Source: Lysobacterales bacterium
GTDB lineage: Bacteria > Pseudomonadota > Gammaproteobacteria > Xanthomonadales > Marinicellaceae
Reading direction: 5' to 3'
NCBI GenBank assembly: GCA_026990095.1
Contig: JALSIL010000532.1
Location: 1 to 9,626, forward strand
DNA length: 9,626 nt
Made by a program: the position numbers and the translations under genes. Position 1 is the first letter of the stretch, and each line of letters opens with the position of its first letter. This document shows, in pieces, positions 6,356-9,626 of this stretch. The notes under the pieces are model-generated. The model searched no databases. It had not been told where the DNA came from and worked only from the letters and a program-made list of their open reading frames with translations.

Positions 6356-7975
6356 CTAATGCGATGACACGTGAGCCAAGTGTTTATCATTTACAGGTGC
6401 CCCATCTTGAAATGTATGATGAGGGGCTGGCGATGGAATAAACCACTCCAATCCTTTTGCTCCTTCCCAAACTCTGTCTGTTGCTTTAGTTGTGCCTTTA
6501 CCTTTAATGGTTCGCCACACAATAACACAAAAGAAAACTTGGGCTAAACCAAAGGCAAAGCCACCAATACTCGACCACATATTCCAATCAGCAAATTGAA
6601 CGGAATAATCTGGAATACGACGAGGCATTCCTGCTAATCCTAAAAAGTGTTGTGGGAAGAACAATACATTAACAGAGATAGTAGACCACCAAAAGTGAAT
6701 CTTGCCTAATCTTTCTGAATACATATTGCCCGTCCATTTTGGTATCCAGTAATAAACACCACCAATAATAGCAAAGACAGCTCCAGAAACCAAAACATAG
6801 TGAAAATGTGCCACTACAAAATAAGTGTCATGGTACTGGAAGTCGGCAGGGGCTATTGCAAGCATTAATCCAGAAAAGCCTCCAATGGTAAACAAAATGA
6901 TAAATGCGATAGCAAACAACATCGGCGTTTCAAAAGTCATAGCCCCTTTCCACATGGTAGAAACCCAGTTAAAGACTTTTACACCTGTTGGAATAGAGAT
7001 AAGGAAAGTTGCATACATAAAGAATAATTCACCACCTAATGGCATGCCCACCGAGAACATGTGATGTGCCCAAACGATAAATGATAAAAAGGCAATTCCC
7101 GCAGTAGCATAAACCATCGACACATAACCAAATAGAGGCTTGCGAGCAAAAGTTGGAATGATTTCTGAAATAATACCAAATGAAGGTAAAATCATAATGT
7201 AAACTTCAGGGTGACCAAAGAACCAGAAAATATGCTGGAACAAAACTGGATCTCCACCACCTGCAGCATTAAAGAAACTTGTACCAAAATAGTGGTCAGT
7301 TAATAACATCGTGACAGCACCAGCAAATACAGGCATAACCGCAATCAACAAAAATGCAGTAATCAACCACGTCCAAACAAATAATGGCATTTTTAAATAA
7401 CCCATATTTGGTGCACGCATGTTCATAATTGTGGCAACAACATTAATCGCTCCCATGATTGAAGATATGCCTAACATATGAATGGCAAAAACAACAAAAG
7501 CTAAATTTTGACCACCTTGTAACACAAGTGGTGGATACAAAGTCCATCCAGCAGCAGGAGCACCTCCATCCATAAAGAAGGTTGAGGCAAGCATGGTAAA
7601 GGCAAATGGCAAAATCCAGAATGACCAGTTATTCATGCGTGGCAAAGCCATATCTGGCGCACCAATCATAATAGGTATCATCCAATTGGCAAAACCTACA
7701 AAAGCAGGCATAACAGCCCCAAACACCATGATAAGTGCATGCATTGTGGTTAATTGATTAAAGAAGTCTGGTTGGACAAATTGCAATCCAGGTTGGAATA
7801 ATTCCAATCGGATTATCATGGCTAACGCTCCACCTAAAATAAACATGGCGAGTGAAAAGATTAAGTATAAAGTACCAATATCTTTATGGTTGGTGGTCAT
7901 TAACCAACGTTTCACAAACCCCTTTGGCTTGTGGTCATGATCGTGATCATGCGAATGTGTTTCTGCGTGACTCAT
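6356..7975 (-). CDS. coxA: Cytochrome c oxidase subunit I
   Basis: This 539-residue catalytic subunit, with about 12 membrane helices, reduces O2 to water and pumps protons. All ligands are seen: H79 (TTMHA) and H392 for the low-spin haem, H390 for the high-spin haem (VVAHFHYV), and H255, H304 and H305 for CuB (FGHPEVY, AHHMF). Y259, four residues after H255, is the His-Tyr cross-link partner. Proton-channel residues are present: D108 and N115/N116 (GAPDMALPRMNNWSFW) and E257 for the D-path, T330 and K333 (PTGVKVFNW) for the K-path. It is therefore an A-type pumping oxidase. The cytoplasmic N-terminus is histidine-rich (MSHAETHSHDHDHDHK). The ATG at 7975 has GAGGG nine bases upstream, and the gene begins 11 bp after coxB. 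It is also called ctaD. Confidence 0.98.
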   Translation of the reverse strand: MSHAETHSHDHDHDHKPKGFVKRWLMTTNHKDIGTLYLIFSLAMFILGGALAMIIRLELFQPGLQFVQPDFFNQLTTMHALIMVFGAVMPAFVGFANWMIPIMIGAPDMALPRMNNWSFWILPFAFTMLASTFFMDGGAPAAGWTLYPPLVLQGGQNLAFVVFAIHMLGISSIMGAINVVATIMNMRAPNMGYLKMPLFVWTWLITAFLLIAVMPVFAGAVTMLLTDHYFGTSFFNAAGGGDPVLFQHIFWFFGHPEVYIMILPSFGIISEIIPTFARKPLFGYVSMVYATAGIAFLSFIVWAHHMFSVGMPLGGELFFMYATFLISIPTGVKVFNWVSTMWKGAMTFETPMLFAIAFIILFTIGGFSGLMLAIAPADFQYHDTYFVVAHFHYVLVSGAVFAIIGGVYYWIPKWTGNMYSERLGKIHFWWSTISVNVLFFPQHFLGLAGMPRRIPDYSVQFADWNMWSSIGGFAFGLAQVFFCVIVWRTIKGKGTTKATDRVWEGAKGLEWFIPSPAPHHTFQDGAPVNDKHLAHVSSH

Positions 7976-7977
7976 TA

Positions 7978-7999
7978 TTTATACCCTCAACTATTCTTT
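7978..7999 (-). repeat. coxA leader repeat (copy of the coxB leader)
   Basis: On the minus strand AAAGAATAGTTGAGGGTATAAA gives the end of coxB and the coxA ribosome site. It is identical at 20 of 22 positions to the stretch just before coxB at 9170-9191. Each copy contains TTGAGGGTA. Confidence 0.6.
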
Positions 8000-9165
8000 A
8001 TCTTTTTAACATCTTTAGGCTGCACAACATCTTTTGCTGTATTGCCCCAAGCGTTTCTTGTGTATGTAATTGCAGCGGCTATATCACTTTCTGATAATAT
8101 GCCTCCAAAGGCTGTCATTGCTGTGCCTTTACGACCAAATACAATGGTCTTTATTTGTTCATCAATTGATCCATTAACAACTGCACTGCCATCTAAAGCA
8201 GGGAATGCCGGTGGCATGCCTTTTCCTGTTGTTTGATGACAAGCCGCACATTGGGAATTATACACTTCTTTTCCTTTGCTGATTAAATCCGCTTTTGACC
8301 ATTGAGCGTTGTTTTTAACGGCGGCAACTTTTTGCTCACCTTTTTGCAATTTAACCCAATTAGCATAATCTTCTTTTGAAACAACATTAACAACTACTGG
8401 CATAAACCCATGGTCTTTACCACAAAGTTCAGCACACTGCCCACGGTAAGTGCCCACTTTTTTGACATTAGTCCACGCTTCATTAACAAAACCAGGAATC
8501 GCATCGCGTTTCCACCCAAATTCTGGAACCCACCAAGAGTGAATCACATCATTAGCCGTTAACAAAATACGAATATTTGTATCAACAGGAATAACCAATG
8601 GATTATCAACATCTAATAAATAGTTTTCAACTGTTGCTGGATTTATTCCTGATCCAATTTGGCGAGCAATATTGCTGTCAGATTTCAAGCTGCTCAAAAA
8701 TGAAATGCCTTCATCTAAATAATCGTATTTCCATTTCCACTGATAACCAGTTACCTTAACAGTCATATCCATGGTAATAGCCTTGCCATCATTATCTGTT
8801 GGGGCTTCCATCTTAATCAATGCTGTAGTCGATGGAAAAGCGATAACAATCAAAATAACTATGGGAATAATTGTCCATATTATTTCCGCTGTTGTACTGT
8901 GCGAAAACTGTGCAGCGGTAACACCTTTTGATTTTCTATGTGCAAACATAGAATATATCATGGCACTAAATACCAAAACACCAATGACGACACAAATCCA
9001 TAAAACAATCATGTGTAAATCATAGGCAATTTTTGAAAATTCGGTTACGCCTTGTGTCATGTTAAGTGATGACTTTGCCAGTGCAGAGCCATTGACTAAC
9101 AGGACTAATGCAACCCATAGGAATATTTTTAAACCACTACTTGAGTAGCTTTTGTCTTTGTTCAT
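7987..9165 (-). CDS. coxB: Cytochrome c oxidase subunit II with fused C-terminal cytochrome c domain (caa3 type)
   Basis: The 392-residue product passes electrons from cytochrome c to subunit I. Residues 1-30 form a signal peptide ending SALA, and two membrane helices follow (about 50-73 and 92-115). The periplasmic cupredoxin domain has all CuA ligands: H209, C244, E246, C248, H252 and M255 (AELCGKDHGFM). The aromatic YQWKWKYDY (141-149) is the usual electron-entry patch. Residues about 293-375 are a class I cytochrome c domain with C306-A-A-C309-H310 and a probable axial M350 (GTAMTAFGG). This fusion defines caa3-type oxidases and lets the enzyme carry its own electron donor haem. The first gene of the operon, it starts at 9165 with GAGGG about 10 bases upstream. 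It is also called ctaC. Confidence 0.97.
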   Translation of the reverse strand: MNKDKSYSSSGLKIFLWVALVLLVNGSALAKSSLNMTQGVTEFSKIAYDLHMIVLWICVVIGVLVFSAMIYSMFAHRKSKGVTAAQFSHSTTAEIIWTIIPIVILIVIAFPSTTALIKMEAPTDNDGKAITMDMTVKVTGYQWKWKYDYLDEGISFLSSLKSDSNIARQIGSGINPATVENYLLDVDNPLVIPVDTNIRILLTANDVIHSWWVPEFGWKRDAIPGFVNEAWTNVKKVGTYRGQCAELCGKDHGFMPVVVNVVSKEDYANWVKLQKGEQKVAAVKNNAQWSKADLISKGKEVYNSQCAACHQTTGKGMPPAFPALDGSAVVNGSIDEQIKTIVFGRKGTAMTAFGGILSESDIAAAITYTRNAWGNTAKDVVQPKDVKKIKNS

Positions 9166-9169
9166 CTAT

Positions 9170-9191
9170 TTTTTACCCTCAATTATTCTTT
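9170..9191 (-). repeat. coxB leader repeat (copy of the coxA leader)
   Basis: This 22-bp stretch with TTGAGGGTA and the coxB ribosome site matches the coxA leader at 7978-7999 at 20 of 22 positions. It lies outside coding sequence, while the coxA copy includes the last coxB codons. Confidence 0.6.
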
Positions 9192-9276
9192 TCTAACAAA
9201 TTTCAAATACTTGCAACTTATAAGCATTCAAAGCTAGCAAGCACAGGTTTAACACTCGATTTTGCTAATTTTTGGA

Positions 9277-9285
9277 ATTTTATCA
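9277..9285 (-). promoter_or_regulatory. Possible extended -10 for the cox operon
   Basis: TGATAAAAT on the minus strand fits TGn-TATAAT with one mismatch in the hexamer. It would start transcription near 9270, placing the two FNR-type boxes at about -51.5 and -93.5. No good -35 is present. The box positions do not match the classical -41.5 activator site exactly, so this start is uncertain. Confidence 0.3.
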
Positions 9286-9314
9286 CGAGCCATCACAATT
9301 AGTCTTGTGGATTT

Positions 9315-9328
9315 TTGATTTTTATCAA
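9315..9328. promoter_or_regulatory. FNR/ANR-type box 1 upstream of the cox operon
   Basis: TTGAT-TTTT-ATCAA is a perfect consensus match. It is embedded in a longer exact palindrome, ATTTTTGAT/ATCAAAAAT, at 9311-9332. It is the box nearest coxB. Confidence 0.7.
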
Positions 9329-9356
9329 AAATTTCTATTTTATTCATCGATAAACT

Positions 9357-9370
9357 TTGATAAAAATCAA
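9357..9370. promoter_or_regulatory. FNR/ANR-type box 2 upstream of the cox operon
   Basis: TTGAT-AAAA-ATCAA is a perfect consensus match. Its centre is 42 bp from that of box 1, about four helical turns, so both sites face the same side of the DNA. The MITE-like element begins 12 bp beyond it. Confidence 0.7.
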
Positions 9371-9376
9371 ATTTAC

Positions 9377-9381
9377 TAGAA
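9377..9381. repeat. Left target-site duplication TAGAA
   Basis: TAGAA directly abuts the left inverted repeat. The same five bases follow the right inverted repeat at 9601-9605. Confidence 0.65.
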
Positions 9382-9400
9382 GATACCTTTGCATAACTCT
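9382..9400 (+). repeat. Left terminal inverted repeat of the MITE-like element
   Basis: GATACCTTTGCATAACTCT differs from the complement of the right end only at position 3 (T in place of G). Beyond base 19 the two ends diverge. Confidence 0.8.
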
Positions 9401-9456
9401 CGTGGCAAGTGTTAAAAAGTTGCAAAAAACACCACTCTGCGTTGAAAAAAATCGCA

Positions 9457-9479
9457 AAAATCCTTCTGGAAAGGATTTT
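9457..9479 (-). terminator. Possible intrinsic terminator inside the MITE-like element
   Basis: A 9-bp perfect stem AAAATCCTT/AAGGATTTT encloses a 5-nt loop. On the minus strand it is followed by GCGATTTTTTT. The stem is GC-poor, so it is at best a modest terminator. It would shield the cox operon from transcription arriving from beyond 9626. Confidence 0.4.
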
Positions 9480-9581
9480 CACGCTAGCCCACGCATGTGG
9501 GATGATACGAATAAATAGCGGGCTATTTGACTCATTTTTTGCCTTGATTGGAGCTTTTTTCATTCTTTTTTCCATCATCCC

Positions 9582-9600
9582 AGAGTTATGCAAAGGTCTC
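9582..9600 (-). repeat. Right terminal inverted repeat of the MITE-like element
   Basis: Read on the minus strand it is GAGACCTTTGCATAACTCT, matching the left end at 18 of 19 positions. Confidence 0.8.
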
Positions 9601-9605
9601 TAGAA
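9601..9605. repeat. Right target-site duplication TAGAA
   Basis: TAGAA follows the right end directly and equals the left flank at 9377-9381. The remaining 21 bases to the window edge end in TATAAT, which may be a -10 for a gene outside the window. Confidence 0.65.
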
Positions 9606-9626
9606 TATTTTTATCAGTTGTATAAT

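Larger units (their letters stand above)
9166..9376 (-). promoter_or_regulatory. cox operon leader and control region
   Basis: There is no convincing gene here. Reading toward coxB it holds two FNR-type palindromes (9357-9370 and 9315-9328), a possible extended -10 at 9277-9285 and the coxB ribosome site. Short open frames crossing it have no recognisable domains. The expected leader is about 100 nt. This is the only upstream control region available to the five-gene cox operon. Confidence 0.7.
9382..9600. mobile_element. MITE-like non-autonomous transposable element, 219 bp
   Basis: The ends are 19-bp inverted repeats with one mismatch: GATACCTTTGCATAACTCT at 9382-9400, and the complement of GAGACCTTTGCATAACTCT at 9582-9600. 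Both sides are flanked by the direct repeat TAGAA (9377-9381 and 9601-9605), consistent with target-site duplication. The interior has no transposase domain. It holds two hairpins, at 9457-9479 and 9488-9501 (CCCAC-GCAT-GTGGG). The GAGACCTTTGC-type end reminds me of some IS5-related elements, but I cannot confirm the family. Open frames crossing it (for example 9409-9603) read through the ends and are probably not genes. Confidence 0.75.

Noticed and set aside
7931..8236. Plus-strand open frame of 101 codons opposite coxB and coxA
   Set aside because: It is a shadow of two strongly conserved genes and has no recognisable features.
9311..9332. AT-rich palindrome considered as an intrinsic terminator
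   Set aside because: It has almost no GC in the stem and no following T-run on either strand in the right register; the exact FNR consensus is the better explanation.
9249..9593. Minus-strand open frame of 114 codons upstream of coxB
   Set aside because: It spans both the MITE-like element and the FNR-box region, has no recognisable domain or ribosome site, and its ends do not respect either structure.
9409..9603. Plus-strand open frame of 64 codons
   Set aside because: It lies within the MITE-like element and takes its stop from the flanking target duplication, so it is an accident of the insertion.

Overview
The window looks like a chromosomal segment of an AT-rich gammaproteobacterium. 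The evidence is a Prc-type tail-specific protease with its C-terminal DUF3340-like region, a Mip/FkpA-type periplasmic isomerase, a DUF2909 twin-transmembrane protein, and a cytochrome c oxidase operon in the order coxB-coxA-small protein-cox11-coxC. The low GC content and protein style would suit a marine lineage such as the SUP05/Thioglobus group, but that placement is only an inference.

Layout. (1) Positions 1-405, minus strand: 5' part of an exported FKBP-type prolyl isomerase, cut by the window edge. (2) 406-650: divergent promoter region. (3) 651-3019, plus strand: prc, overlapped by 4 bp by a DUF2909 membrane protein gene. (4) 3009-4698, minus strand: two overlapping 2-oxoglutarate/Fe(II) oxygenase genes. 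The first carries Sel1-like repeats, and the second meets the DUF2909 gene tail to tail with an 11-bp overlap. (5) 4699-4794: an intrinsic terminator for the cox operon and a perfect FNR-type palindrome. (6) 4795-9165, minus strand: the cox operon, encoding a caa3-type oxidase whose subunit II has a fused cytochrome c domain, plus the Cox11 copper chaperone and a 37-residue membrane protein with a GTG start. (7) 9166-9626: the coxB leader, two perfect FNR-type palindromes exactly 42 bp apart, and a 219-bp MITE-like element with 19-bp terminal inverted repeats and a 5-bp target duplication.

How it fits together. The cox genes build a haem-copper terminal oxidase: subunits I-III, a copper chaperone for CuB, and probably a small assembly factor. 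TTGAT-N4-ATCAA occurs exactly three times in the window. All three copies are intergenic, two ahead of the cox operon and one ahead of the oxygenase pair. This suggests that an oxygen-responsive FNR/ANR-family regulator controls both an oxygen-reducing respiratory enzyme and a pair of oxygen-dependent hydroxylases. The regulatory link is the most interesting inference here. The mobile element sits directly beside the second FNR box, at the upstream edge of the cox control region.
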